A stretch of DNA of 64,000 nucleotides from [Phialemoniopsis] sp. UDSM-2020 (Eukaryota > Ascomycota > Sordariomycetes > Thyridiales > Thyridiaceae): positions 620,001-684,000 of the forward strand of contig JAEILZ010000008.1 in NCBI GenBank assembly GCA_018873225.1, written 5' to 3'. Shown here in pieces: positions 1 to 10,929 of the stretch (position 1 is the stretch's first letter; each line of letters starts with the position of its first letter). The notes under the pieces were generated by a model that was not told the origin of the DNA, did no database searches, and saw nothing but the letters and a program-made list of their open reading frames with translations. Made by a program: the position numbers and the translations under genes.

Positions 1-1
1 T

Positions 2-574
2 GCCCTCGCGACGGAGGCGATCGCCTTGCAGGGAGTGGGAGCGACTTCGTTCTCCCTGGACCACACCTCGCAATTCCAGAGCTACCCCGCCGAGGCCATC
101 TACGGAGCACCTCAGAACGGCTCGGCGGCCGGCATGGCCCAGTTGATGGCGCAGTTCGCCATGGGCGTCGTTGCCGTCACGGCGGAGTACAACCCACAAC
201 TGACAGTCAAGGGCGATCGGCCGGTCGTGGGCATGACGCTCGACGTGAACTGGGGCAACGTGCATCTCGTCCTGCTCATCACCGGCTGTATTCAACTTGT
301 ACTCACCATCACTGCCGCCCTGCTCGCGAATCGTGTTGTGGCGAGAGACGACGGCCCGCTGGCGACGGCGCGCCTACTGATGCCGGCTATCAACTACCCT
401 GATGACAGGGCTTCTACGGCTAGTGGGAAGGAGATTGCGAAGGACTGCGGTGGGAACATGCGTTTTGTCTACGGTGTGCGTGCCGAGAGGACGAAGAAGG
501 GCGACGTGTATCATGTTCAGCTGCGGGAGGGAGCTCCTACGCCGCGGCCATTCCCGTCAGGATTGTACGATTGA
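2..574 (+). CDS. 3' end of a membrane-protein gene (5' truncated by window)
   Basis: The reading frame is open from the first bases of the window, so the start lies upstream; it ends at a TGA at 572-574. About 190 C-terminal residues are visible. They include an Ala/Gly/Met-rich stretch that may be lumenal or membrane-associated, one clear hydrophobic segment (around VHLVLLITGCIQLVLTITAA) that should cross the membrane, and a charged Arg/Lys-rich tail ending in GLYD, which suits a cytoplasmic tail. No catalytic motif is visible. It resembles the tail of fungal integral membrane proteins of unknown function, but I cannot name a family from this part. No intron is needed in the visible part. 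Confidence 0.6.
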   Translation, partial: ALATEAIALQGVGATSFSLDHTSQFQSYPAEAIYGAPQNGSAAGMAQLMAQFAMGVVAVTAEYNPQLTVKGDRPVVGMTLDVNWGNVHLVLLITGCIQLVLTITAALLANRVVARDDGPLATARLLMPAINYPDDRASTASGKEIAKDCGGNMRFVYGVRAERTKKGDVYHVQLREGAPTPRPFPSGLYD

Positions 575-642
575 TCACGATTCGCAGGCATCAGATGGTA
601 GAACCTAGATCATGTGGAAATCATAAAATGAGGCTGAGAAAG

Positions 643-1729
643 TTAAGCTAACTCTAACGTCCGACCTGCCTCAGTCTCGAGCACCTCTTCATCTGGTTCG
701 TCATCTGAGGAGACCGCGGCGTCGAGCAATCTTGCTATGACCTCCGCTTCTTCTCGCCATGCCTTCTGCTCTGGTTTGACATTCTCGTAGCGCCATTCTT
801 CATACTATGAGACCCCCTCCGATCCGTCCGATTCGACCCAGAGTCCTGGGTACTTGTAGCCACGTGGATTGAATGCCCATGACCGAGGCCTGCGGTCTTG
901 ATGTGTAATACTCGCAGATGCTCCTTTCTCAAGGAGCAGTCTCACTAAATCTGTGAAATGTCCGCGTACTGCTACAACTAGAGCCGTACCTTTTCGGACG
1001 TGGTGGAGGTTCGGATCAGCGCCGTTGTCGAGAAGCAGATCAGCCATAACTGAGTCGTCACGTCCGCAAGCAGCAATGAGCGGCGCTGGATGCATTATAT
1101 TTTGCCAGTTAATGTTGACTCCCAGGCTCAGCAAAATCTGAACCATGTCTACATACTCACACCCGCAGTACCCGCAGTCAACAGCCATGCTTAAAAGCAT
1201 TCCTCCCCGGCCCTTGACCTTGGTCACGTTCAGACCATACTCAGTCAGGACGCGCATCATTCTCACGTCACCATTTTAGACAACACGCTCGACAACCCTG
1301 CTGTTAGTCTCGCGGATGATCGAGAAGTCACTCGCAAGAAGAAGGGATGCAATGTCAACATTGACATCAAGCACGGCAAGTTGCAGTTCCCAATTTTTCA
1401 GCAGGATACCTTAAGCTACAATCATGATCCAGGAGAGTGCGCACGATTTCAGGTCACCCCGTTTCACAGTTATAAAGTCAATCCTAAGAGGTCTGTCATT
1501 GAAATAATGCTGACTGGATGTTGTCTAGTGCTCTCTGACAAATCGTAGAAAGTAATGGGAAGTGCGTTCTTTTCAGGGAGCCAGAAGGGTTGATAAACAG
1601 GCCACCCAGATTGGCATCCAGATTGTCTGGCCTCTGTGCATTACTCGTTCCTACCGACACAGGAACATGGAAGAAGGAGGCTGGATCTGAGTCAAGTCGT
1701 CCTACACAATCAACCAACATTTGCGGCAA
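643..1729 (-). pseudogene. Ankyrin-repeat protein gene, broken by in-frame stops
   Basis: The central open piece (1266-805) encodes clear ankyrin units, with motifs such as VQILLSLGVNINWQN, ADLLLDNGADPN and TDLVRLLLEKGAS. The same frame continues sensibly on both sides but is cut by TAG at 805-807, TAA at 1276-1278 and TAA at 1411-1413. Downstream of the TAG it runs another 53 codons (YEEWRYENVKPEQKAW and an acidic tail) to TAA at 643-645. Upstream of the 1276 stop it reads DVNVDIASLLLASDF, again ankyrin-like. A further open piece in another frame (1729-1496) may be the N-terminal part joined by a frameshift near 1500; this is less certain. All three stops could come from CAA or CAG by C-to-T change. 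I see no intron that would remove them, so I call it a pseudogene. Confidence 0.65.
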
Positions 1730-2063
1730 TCAGGACGGTAGACAAGACCGGCTGGTGCTTGTCCTGCAGTGTCAACCCCCTTGACTAAAGCCAAGGACGA
1801 CTGGAAATCAAGCAGCAACTCAGACCATCGTCTTGGAGATCCACATTTTATTGTTTTATATCAACTTTCTAAATCAAAACTAAGCCATGACAAGATCCCG
1901 TACCCCTGCACCTCTCACGGTTTGCCTCTGAAACACGTTTTGTGACTTGTGCGGGGAAATTCCCATCGTGCCCCTCAATATTTCTTTTACGATCTTACTT
2001 CCACGAAAAGTTCCTGCCCAACTTTCACCATCTTCTCGAACTTGAGTGTCAGAATCAAGCTCA
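1730..2063. other. Intergenic stretch
   Basis: Lies between two broken genes. It contains only short frames without family motifs, and an AT-rich patch near 1845-1885. I see no RNA gene or repeat. Confidence 0.5.
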
Positions 2064-2972
2064 ATGGAGTTCCTAACTCATGTCTTAAGACCGATCCCCC
2101 TAGTAGTATGGGGAGGACCTGCTCTGGAACACTGCGGTGTGAAGGCATTTATCCGTGTGAGTTGCTTCCCTGATTGATGCTCTGAAAACGAACGGTTCGA
2201 TCGTTGCAGATGCTGACTTATCTAGGGTTTCATCTTCATCGTAAATGAAAGTGACCGTGACCTTGCCGCGCAAAAGTTACTGGATGCTGGCTGCATCCGC
2301 GCCACTTGGTCGTGGGGCTCCTGTGATCCTGCTGAGCTTGAGGATCTGGACGATCAAGCTAAGCGGATGCACCAAGAAATAATTCCTCAGCATCAAGATA
2401 TCGATGACAATTCCATTCGCTTTGCGTTCCCTCCGGGCTCTTCGACCATCGGAAACGAGCCTATCGCGCTTATACTTCCTTCCTTCGCAGGGCTAGGGCC
2501 CCCTCAGGCAGCCTTGACATCTTCCTCGGGACAGACTTCAGCAGAAACTACAAGAGAATCAAAAGCAACTTTTCAAGAAGTACCAGCGCTACCAGAAAAT
2601 CCGAGTCAAGAAGCACTTCAAGTGCCCGTTAGGGAGGCTGCCACAGACGATGTCAGGTTTACCTGTGTTGACGGCTTTATGTACTATCCAACCCTTCCTG
2701 TTCTTCTTGAAAGCCTCATTCGTGCCCGCCTGCGTCTCCCACTCGATACCTTCGGCGAATGGGTATCGATGCTGGAAGTATGGGCAATCCCTTATCTCTG
2801 GGCCCAAACTATGGCGCCAGTCGATGTACTGGACGGGATTGAAGATGAGCAGATCAAAGACTGGTTCAACAAAGCAACTAAAAGGTTCGAAGGCGGCATA
2901 GACCGCGTCACTGTCACCAAAAGGAAGGGGAGATTACAATCCACACGGCCTATAGAGGATATAGATCTCTGA
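2064..2972 (+). pseudogene. Unrecognised small protein gene, apparently frameshifted
   Basis: The longest open piece starts at ATG 2367 and encodes 201 residues, but its frame (frame 0) continues coherently upstream to about 2228 (VNESDRDLAAQKLLDAGC, then WSWGSCDPAELEDLDD). Before that, coherent coding moves to another frame (frame 1, about 2170-2237: LIDALKTNGS, then ADADLSRVSS), and before that back to frame 0 from ATG 2064 (MEFLTHVLRPIPLVVWGGPA). Spliced or unspliced, these pieces do not join in one frame; a 53 nt gtgagt...cag intron at 2157-2209 leads to a stop. The simplest reading is two compensating indels near 2168 and 2237. The fold hinted at (VVWGGPALEH, then VADADLSR) could be nucleotidyltransferase-like, but that is a guess. 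An alternative is a functional 201-residue protein from the 2367 start. Confidence 0.5.
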
Positions 2973-3605
2973 ACCCGGCGATGTTTTGCTACTCAGGTTT
3001 AAGTTACACGCAGCATAGCTCCTGGTACTTTGTGGGCTTATGGAACCATCCGGCAAGTCAGCAATGAAGCGAAGCCCCTTATACGCTGGATTTCTCCACC
3101 GAAACCCACCTGTACAAGGGATCTGAGGTGCTATTTTCCTATAGCGTCATAGTAGCAGGCCTAAAAGCTTAGTTTCCATCTGTGCCCTCAACGACTCCAA
3201 TAAGCGACAATTGCTAGATGGCCGACATCCGTGTTTCCACAAGCAATGCCCAAATGGCGGTCTCCGGAGATACCTAGGTAGTTTCTGAGCAAGGTACAAG
3301 TGGGTAACAATACAACTTGGCCCCTCTATGACGTTCCTCGAGTATTGGTGGCATGAACAACTAAAAGTCGCACCAAAATATCGCTCAAGGGTCCTTGGCT
3401 TGGTGGTCGCGAGAGTATCGATACCCCGCGCGGCTTGCTTTCCTCAAGATGTGCGTGTAGATCTCCTCCACATCTCACCTGTCCCTTATTTGCTTTCTCC
3501 GACCTTGCTCGGTGGTCTCCTCTTCCTCTTCACATCTTCTGCGCTGGAGGGTTACGAGATTTTGCAAAGCGGTCCAAGGAGGCCCAAACTTGAAGCATCG
3601 CCAAG
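2973..3605. other. Intergenic stretch upstream of the UNC93-like gene
   Basis: Probable 3' region of the preceding gene and promoter of the next. It contains the 10 bp palindrome TACCTAGGTA at 3271-3280, which recurs at 30,425 and 59,698. A pyrimidine-rich run near 3510-3545 suits a fungal promoter close to the start at 3606. The frame at 3328-3675 runs into the next gene in another frame and is not coding. Confidence 0.5.
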
Positions 3606-5169
3606 ATGGCCAAGATCAACAAGAATACCTTCCGGATCAACAGGCCATTTAACCAAAACATTGTTTGCGCGTTGATCCTATTCTGTTTGCCCGGCATCTA
3701 CACCGCGCTGACGGGCCTCGGTGCAGGCGGCGGCAAGCCCACCTCCCTCGTCGTCGCCAATCAGACCAACGCGATTCTCTATGGTCTCTATGCCCTCTTC
3801 GCCTGCCTCGGTGGCAGCATCGTCAACCTTCTCCGGCCCAAACTCTCGCTCATAATCGGTGCTGTTGGATATCCTCTATATGTCGGCAGCTTGTGGTACT
3901 ACGACCGCACGGGGACGACTTGGTTCCCGCTCTTCGCCGGCGCGATCCTGGGCGTGACGTGCGGCATCCTGTGGACGTGCGTGAGCATGGTCGCCTTCTC
4001 CTACCCTCAGGAGCAGCACAAGGGTCTGTACCTGTCGATCCAGTGGGCCATGCGCTCGCTCGGCGCGTCTGTCGGCAGTGCCATCTCGTTCGCGGCGAAC
4101 TTCAACCAGAAGAAAGCGGTCGGCGTGACTGACCCGGTGTACATCACGTTCATCTGCATCCATTGCTTGGCCTTTGTGCTCGCAGGCTTCTTCGCGATTG
4201 ACCCCAAGAACGTCATCCGCGACGACGGCACCCACCTCGCCATCTTCAAGCAGCCGACTGTCATGTCCGAGATCAAGGCGCTCGGGCGCTGCTTCCGGGA
4301 CAAGCGCATGCTCCTGCTAACGCCTGCCATGATCGTATGCGAGATGGCTCTGGGTATGACTTCGACGATCAATGGTACGTCTCAGCTTCACAGCCCAAAA
4401 CGCTTTCCATACTCACTAGCCCTCTTGCCAAGGCTTCTACTTCAACCTCCGCACCCGCTCCCTCGCCAACCTCGCCTTCCAGCTCGTCCAGATCATCTCG
4501 CCCATGGTCCTCGTCGCCATCCTCGACACGAAGCGCATAAAGTCGCGCCGCCGCCGCGGCACCATCGGCGCCGTGCTCATGGGCGTAATCGCCATTGGCG
4601 CCTGCTGCGGGCTCTACGGTTGGATGTACAAAGTGGACTACGCGAGTCTCAAGACTGCGCCGGGAACGGACTGGAACGACCCTGGGTTCGGCGGGCTGTT
4701 TGCCGTGTACGTTCTCTTTGGCTGGGTATACGCCGGCTTCCAGATGAGCGTCGAGTGGTGCTCGTCGTCGCTGTCCAACGACCCGACAAAGTCGGCCCAG
4801 TCGGCGGGGTATATGCGCGGCATGGCGTCGCTGGGCATGTGCATCGGTTTCGTCATGGCGGCGCAGCAGGTCCCGCTGGTCGGGCAGCTGAGTCTGCAGT
4901 TCGCGTGAGTCTTGACTAACTCTACATTTTAAGTATGAGGCTGACAATCTCCGGGCAGGCTCTACATCATTGGACTAGCGGGCATGCTCTGGGTGCTACA
5001 CTTCCATATCAAGGAGACCAACTACTTTGACGAAGACAATGTCATTGCACCGCAAAAGATCGCGGAGCAGATCATTGACGACAATGGTGGCCTCACAGAA
5101 GATCAAGCGAAGCATGTGGAGAAGGCCATTGGCAAGAATACGGGTAACGGAGTGCTTCAGAAGGCATAA
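3606..5169 (+). CDS. UNC93-like (DUF895-type) major-facilitator membrane protein
   Basis: Three exons: 3606-4374, 4433-4904, 4959-5169. The introns of 58 and 54 nt have gtacgt and gtgagt donors. The product is 483 residues. The start is the first ATG of a frame opening with an N-terminus typical of fungal UNC93-like proteins (FNQNIVCALILFCLPGIYTA), followed by GLGAGGGKPTS and about ten to twelve hydrophobic segments, for example LIIGAVGYPLYVGSLWYY and LFAGAILGVTCGILWTC. The C-terminus is hydrophilic (residues after about 430) and probably cytoplasmic. UNC93-like proteins are MFS-fold membrane proteins; substrates are mostly unknown in fungi, so transport is inferred from fold only. The gene stands alone with no operon-like partner. 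Splicing is supported by unbroken frame and hydrophobicity across both junctions. Confidence 0.9.
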
Positions 5170-5399
5170 AGTCGCATCAAGCAGACATCAATGATAGACA
5201 TGGCCAAGAACTCAACATTACTTTTCATTCCTCAACAGCCTTGGCCGAATCAGACAAATCAGTATTCGAATACACTCCAATGGAAAGACCAATACGTAGA
5301 CTCCTCAGACCTAAATCCGAACCCGCGACTCGCTCAATCAGTTTTCCTCCCATACCAAAACGCCTCGGATGTCCATTACCCATGCTTGTCATGACCGTC

Positions 5400-5882
5400 T
5401 TAGATGCTGCATTTCAATTGATCGTGTTGATTCCACAACCAGTCTTCGAACTCAAACAATTGTTCGAAGCTCTGAAACTGTTTTGGGACCTGTAGTTGCG
5501 CACTGGCACTGGCTTGACGATCCCCAGTCCTCGCAACCGCCTCGGATTTTCGACGCTTGGAAGGAAGGTTCTGCTGCGCATGTTTGACTTCCGGTACTTG
5601 TATGCTGACTCTCCGGGGCGCCTCATCCAAGATGAGCGTTCGTTCGCTTTCAGTCATCCTCAAGTGACCGCACAACTGAGCCTCCCAGTCGCGACACCAG
5701 GGTGCGGCGCTGTGGTCTGGATCTTGGGAACTCGCTTCTGAAGGAGCGTTGCAATCTGCTTGCTTATTTGCTGACTGTTGTATGGCATCGACGTACACAG
5801 ATCGCATGTCTTCGGCGTCCATCTTCCAGTGAGGGGTGTGTATGATGGCCATCCTCTTGCCAGGGTTTTGGACTGTAGACAT
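5400..5882 (-). CDS. Small hypothetical protein, 160 aa
   Basis: An uninterrupted ATG-to-TAA frame of 160 codons on the minus strand, between two well-supported genes. The protein is hydrophilic, with a basic patch around residue 115 (PSKRRKS) and a C-terminal amphipathic segment (FQSFEQLFEFEDWLWNQHDQ). No signal peptide, membrane segment or known domain is recognised. It could be a lineage-specific gene, a C-terminal fragment, or a chance frame. The coherent acidic/basic composition and the Trp-rich end favour a real or formerly real gene, but support is modest. Confidence 0.35.
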   Translation of the reverse strand: MSTVQNPGKRMAIIHTPHWKMDAEDMRSVYVDAIQQSANKQADCNAPSEASSQDPDHSAAPWCRDWEAQLCGHLRMTESERTLILDEAPRRVSIQVPEVKHAQQNLPSKRRKSEAVARTGDRQASASAQLQVPKQFQSFEQLFEFEDWLWNQHDQLKCSI

Positions 5883-6524
5883 GATGAAGATGCGTGTGAA
5901 CTGAGTAGCGACCGCTTAGGTGGGCCGTGGTAGATAGACGGAATGGAGAGAATTCTGAAAGTACGAAGAAACCGCGACGACCACTGCCTAAAGGTGATTA
6001 GGAAGACAGCAGGTCGGTGCCAGCGAATGAAGAAAGGCAAGTGGCGGTGACGATCGCCTTGATGACCGGTCTGCACAACACGGCAACGGCAGCCTTGTCA
6101 GACTATCGATGTTTCGACCTGGAACGGAGCGATTGTTGTCCACTAAGATGCTGCTGAGAGTGGAGTCGGAGCCTGAACTATTTACCCCAGACAATGTGGT
6201 TTGGTTGAACGTGAAGGTGCGTTGTCTATCACGGAGCACTCGGGTGGGATTCCTCGGTACTAGCTCGGCTATCCGATTTGGAATAGTGTGATCGTAGGGC
6301 AACAAAGGGCCACGCCGAGACCGGAGAATCTGGGGAGCTTGGCGCCAAGAGTCACTTCTTCATCGCGAGGTGGACTTGATACATCATGATATCACGGAGA
6401 TGTAGAAATATATTAGATTATGTTTATATTTTGATGATAGGTCTGAACTAATACCACAGTCGTGCCACATTCAATCTTGGGTCGGATCTATGGGTGGGAT
6501 CTATCATCTATGGGGCGATGCTTT
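5883..6524. other. Intergenic stretch 3' of the MFS gene
   Basis: Contains the 3' flank of the minus-strand MFS gene, with an AT-rich patch at 6405-6445 that may hold its polyadenylation region. Frames at 5988-6305 (minus) and 6109-6291 (plus) overlap each other and show no motif. Confidence 0.5.
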
Positions 6525-8200
6525 TTAGTGCAGGTACTGGAAGTCCAGGGCGCGATCATCCTCATAACCATTGTCAGTAGCACCCTCTGCTAGCATCTGG
6601 GCTTTCTTCTTGTCTCTCCGGCTGACGATGAACCACATGACACCGGCTCCTGCAGTTGCGATAAGCAAAAAGCCAAAGGAAACTGCGAAATATAGGTTAG
6701 CAAGCTGGCGAACACTACATCCATGATGTGATATAACGCAATTGATGCTGGGATCAACTTACTCGCCAGGCCCTTGGTATAGCGCGGGCTATCGGCTGGG
6801 GGGAAGATATTGCTCCCAATGATGCCTCCGATGTTGCCAATGCCGATGAAGATTGGGAGGCCGGCCGCACGCTTGTAGTCCGGCGCCAGATTGTTCGTCA
6901 TCCATGTGAGCAACAGGGACAGAGACGCATAGATTCCGCCAGCCATGAGGAACATGGCCGCAAATCCTGCCTTGGAGCTCGAGTCGGCGAGAACGACTAC
7001 GTAGCCGACGATGGCGATGATGGGAGCAATCAAAGCGAAGATCCCGCGCCTCTTGTAACGGTCAGAGATCAGGGTGAAGCCAAGTGACGTGACGGTTGCA
7101 AACATGTAGCAAGGGATGGAGAGGTAGTTGGCCTCGAGACCGGTGTGCCTGTAACGATGTTAGAATGTAAGACGTTGAGGTGGACAAGCCTGTGCACTGT
7201 CAAGCATACCCTAGTCCCTTGAGAATTGTCGGCAGAAACGTCGCGTAGGCAAAGAATCCAACATTGCTGGTGAGAGAGCACACAGTTCCAACCCACACAA
7301 GAGGGTCCAAGAGTGCCATCTTGATAAACTTCCACTGAAAGTGATCAGGGCCCTTGTACCGGGCGTAGAGCTCCTTGCGCTTTCTCATGACCGCTTTCTC
7401 CTCGGGCTTCAGGAACCAGGCCTCTTCAGCATTCTTGGGCATGCTAAACCAAGCAAGTCCACAGATCACCAGAGAGATGGCTCCCTCGATGATATACAAC
7501 CATCTCCACGCAGCAATTCCTCGCATGTTACCGGCACTCTGAATACCATATGCAATGAGACCGCCAAACGCGCCACTGAGAGCAACCGCAACATATAGAA
7601 GAGCGATACGCCAGCCAACGGTGTCACGGTCCCAGATGGTCGACATTGTGACAGCCAGGCAGGGCGATAGACCGGACTCGAATGCTCCCAGAAGCAGACG
7701 AATCACGATGGCCTGCGTGTAGTTGTGGATGAACCCGGTAGCCAAGGTCACGGTGGACCAGCCGACGAGAGCGATGGCAAGGGCCACGTTGACACCGTAC
7801 CGCTTCAGAGCCATCGTCCAGGGCATCTCGAACAGGATATAGGTTGCGTAAAACACTGAGCTGACATCACCGAATTGATTTCCCTTGAAGCCTAGGTCCT
7901 CCTCCAAGCCAAAGACTCTAGCATTACCTATGTTTGCCACGTGTTAGCAACTCTGTACTTATCTTGTGGCAGTCAAAGTAGCAGCGGAAACACGGTGTAT
8001 GGTCGACTTCGAGAATGCTTACCTAGGTTGCTCCGATCCATATACCCGATGATACTAAGGATCATCACCTGCGGGAGTAGCAGATAGTCAAACTTGCGGA
8101 GGGTGCGTCGCTGTATCTCAGGGTCGATATATATGTCGGACGTGCCATGCTGCTCTCCTTGGGCATACGACTCGTTTTGAGGGGGATGTTTCTCGTCCAT
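6525..8200 (-). CDS. MFS transporter, Dal5/allantoate-permease (anion:cation symporter) type
   Basis: Four exons on the minus strand: 8200-8023, 7927-7210, 7148-6763, 6682-6525. Introns are 95, 61 and 80 nt; the product is 479 residues. The start MDEKHPPQNE opens a hydrophilic N-terminal tail before the first membrane segment. The first splice joins a hallmark of this family, GYMDRSNLGNARVFGLEEDL, followed by the loop-2 region and about 12 hydrophobic segments. FEMPWTMALKRYG and the helix-5 region RLLLGAFESGLSPCLAVTMS are also typical. The family imports carboxylates, vitamins or ureides (allantoate, nicotinate, pantothenate) with protons across the plasma membrane; the exact substrate cannot be read from sequence. 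It is divergently transcribed from the adjacent amidohydrolase gene (712 bp apart), which suggests import of an amide-type or carboxylate substrate. Confidence 0.9.
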
Positions 8201-8912
8201 ATTTCTGGCTGAAGGTGACTCGTACGCAAGCAAGGCGGATCTCCAACGAGGGAAAAGTCTGCCAGTGTGAATGATCAAAAAGAGGATTGACCAAGTCGGG
8301 ATGATTGTCTGTTATTCTCAGCCGGCGACCCTTTGCCTTTATGGGCTTCCGAATGTCAGGGGTTTGCCTCGTTTCCTGACGCCCGGGTCTTATCTCTTGA
8401 CCCTCCCCAGACCCCGGCTTCCCCGCACAGGAGGCCACACCGTACGATTATGTCCTCCCTGACCTTGTGGAGGTCTTAGCGACACTTGCTGCCACTGTTT
8501 CGTCAATGAGATTGCCGCATATCCAATCACTGTCAACAGAGTAATCAAGGAACGTACGTTGCGGGGTGTTATTTTCTTCATATCGTGAGCTAGCGTGCCC
8601 CGGGTGGAGGTCTATTCCTAGGTTATCAAATGGTTCGATTCGTAAGCCTCCACACCGGTTGAATAGACCTCCAAACTTCACTACATGCCACCCCACAATG
8701 GGGATTTTGGATAAGTCAACCAAAGAGCTCTCAAAGTGATAGCTACTCCGCATGGAGATCCACAGGGAGCTCCCCTGGTCATGAGCTTAAATGGGAATTT
8801 ACCATCTTTGCAACATTTCCGACTCCTTATCTTCACGGGTCTCCCTGTCGTAATTTCGAAGTTAGGCTTGACTGAAATCAACAGCGTGTTCTGAGCCAGT
8901 CTGTTAGTCACC
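8201..8912. promoter_or_regulatory. Shared divergent promoter of MFS and amidohydrolase genes
   Basis: This 712 bp stretch separates two head-to-head genes whose start codons face away from each other, so it must hold both promoters. Near its middle is a perfect 12 bp inverted repeat (8606-8617 and 8661-8672), listed separately. CGG/CCG half-sites occur (for example ACCGG near 8655) and could bind Zn2Cys6 regulators, but none is demonstrated. The short frames crossing it show no motif. Confidence 0.6.
8606..8672. repeat. Perfect 12 bp inverted repeat with 43 bp spacer
   Basis: GGAGGTCTATTC at 8606-8617 is exactly mirrored by GAATAGACCTCC at 8661-8672. It sits in the divergent promoter, about 240 bp before the amidohydrolase start and 400 bp before the MFS start. 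It could be a paired operator or a DNA hairpin. Confidence 0.75.
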
Positions 8913-10289
8913 ATGACAGAGTCGTACACCGTCCACACGTCGATATTGTTCGACCCCAAGAAGAAGGAATGGCTGAATGACATGTCCATTACCGTCGAGC
9001 CAAAGTCGGGCAGCATCCTCAAATACTACCAGCGGACAGAGCCTCTGGAGACCGTGCCTGAGAATGACATCGACCTCCGAGGCAAGTTTGTCATGCCGGG
9101 TTTTGTCGATGCCCACACGCACATCTTTCTCCATTCATACGCGTGAGTACTCTGACGGCTCCCTGGCTGTGTTGGGCTGAGCGAGATACTGATCCATGAC
9201 CGCTGCAGCGAAAAGGGCAATTCCCTCCAGAAACGCGACGAGTCGATGGTAGAGCGGATTATTCGCGGAGTCAACCACTGTCGAACTGGCCTGCTATCTG
9301 GGTTCACAACCTACAGAGATCTGGGCTCCGAGTCCATGCAAAACGCCGATGCGAACGTCCGAGATGCAATCAACCGCGGCCAGATGCCCGGCCCGCGCTT
9401 ATTCGTCGCGACCAAGGCACTCGCCAGCACTGGCGCATACGCAGTGCAGACAGAGAATGAGCTGGGTGGAACATGCTGCCCTCGCGGCGCAGAGGAGTTC
9501 GACGGCGTCGAGGAGGCCCGCCGGGCCGTGCGCACTCGCATCGTTGCGGGCGCCGACGTGATCAAGTTCTACGCCGACTACCGCCGGCGCGTGATGCGCT
9601 GGCCGCCCCTGCAGCAACACCCCTACATCAGCGGCATGCGCGTCCCAGTACCGGAGCCGAACCCAGACATCCCCATCCTCGACAAGGACGAGATGGACGT
9701 CATCGTACGAGAGGCGTACCTGGCGCGCGCGCCCGTCGCGTGCCACGCTAAGACCTTGGAGGGCATCCAGATGGCCGTCGAGGCGGGCGCGCTGACTATT
9801 GAACACGGCAATTGGCTGGACGAGGACGTCCTGCATCTCATGAAGAAGAAGGGGACTATTCTCGTGCCGACGCTGGCGATATCGGAGCGCCTGCAGCCTC
9901 AGCACATTGAGACGTTTAAGAAAAACATGAAGCGGGCGCATGAGGTTGGTGTGCGATTGGCTGTCGGTGGTGATACGGGCACATTCCCTCACGGCCAAGG
10001 TATCCGGGAAGCCGAGCTACTGATTGAGTCCGGTATTCCACTCGAGGATGTGCTCGAGTCGTGCATGGTAGGCGGATGGGAGACATGTGGCGGCGACTTG
10101 TGCAGTGTCCGCTTCGGCTGGTTTGAGGCCGGTGTCAGAGCCGACATTATTGCTATCGAAAAGGATCCTCGCGAGGACTACAAGTGCATGAGGAGAGTGG
10201 ACTTTGTGATGAAGGACGCCGTGGTCTGGAAGCGGGACGGAAAAGCTGTGGGCATGGTAGAGGACCATCATACTTGGGACCAGGAGTAG
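8913..10289 (+). CDS. Metal-dependent amidohydrolase
   Basis: Two exons, 8913-9142 and 9209-10289, with a 66 nt gtgagt...cag intron; the product is 436 residues. It has the amidohydrolase-superfamily layout: an N-terminal beta-sandwich piece, then GKFVMPGFVDAHTHIFLH with the first metal-binding HxH at His68/His70. A Lys at about 196 (ADVIKFYADY) may be the carbamylated bridging ligand. His256 (VACHAKT), His276 (TIEHGNW) and Asp332 (GGDTGTFPHG) complete a binuclear, COG1228-like site. Such enzymes hydrolyse amide, lactam or dipeptide bonds (imidazolonepropionase, Xaa-Pro dipeptidase, ochratoxinase-type); the substrate here is unknown. There is no signal peptide, so it is likely cytosolic. Its promoter is shared with the MFS gene and it is followed in the same direction by the Ntn acyltransferase. 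Confidence 0.92.
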
Positions 10290-10929
10290 AAGCAAAGAAT
10301 ACCAATCACCACGTTAAAGTCTATCTCTTGATGTCGAAGGATTGCGACGCAAAGATTCCTCCGTGTGCAGAACCAGGCTTTGTCGAGACCATATTTTTTT
10401 TCCGATAGTGAGTCGTGATTAGGATGTGGCATCTCGATTCGTATGCTGCCTTCTTCCTATCGCCGCCAAGATGCATTTCTTCATGACCGACCGGCCGGCC
10501 GGAAGTACAGCGGGTGTCTTATCAAGTCGTGTTAGTCCACCCAATCATAGTTGGGCTTAGGTCTCCAACTCTGCCCCGGAATGGTGGAGGCAGCGGCCCC
10601 ACGCCGACACACCAGGTGTTGCATGCGATGGGGCCTGTGGCAAAGTCTCCAAGCATCATCTCTTAGTGGGAAACGGAGCTTCTATGTCTTCGGTATCTAG
10701 CCGAAAGGGGACGTGGATCTAGTTGAGAAGCGAAAGCGGCGGACATTCCATAGTGTATCACAGGGTTGTAAATATCCTTGGAGTGATGAGTCTGTATCTT
10801 GATTCTACTGCCCAAATCTCGGAGACTTCTTATCTTTCAGCACGTGCGAGAGACTTGATCACACACATACACAAGCCTTGAGCAATACAGCTTTTAATAA
10901 GCACGACCCTTCAAGCGATAGGCATCACA
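10290..10929. other. Intergenic stretch upstream of the acyltransferase-like gene
   Basis: Promoter region of the gene starting at 10,930. It contains a GC-rich alternating CCGG tract (GACCGACCGGCCGGCCGG, about 10,486-10,502) with several overlapping CGG/CCG half-sites that could serve Zn2Cys6 factors. I see no coding motif. Confidence 0.5.

Noticed and set aside
5988..6305. A 105-codon minus-strand frame
   Set aside because: Overlaps another frame on the plus strand, has no motif, and its Ser/Arg/Leu-rich composition looks non-coding.
9399..9998. A 199-codon minus-strand frame
   Set aside because: Antisense shadow of the amidohydrolase, created by GC-rich third positions.
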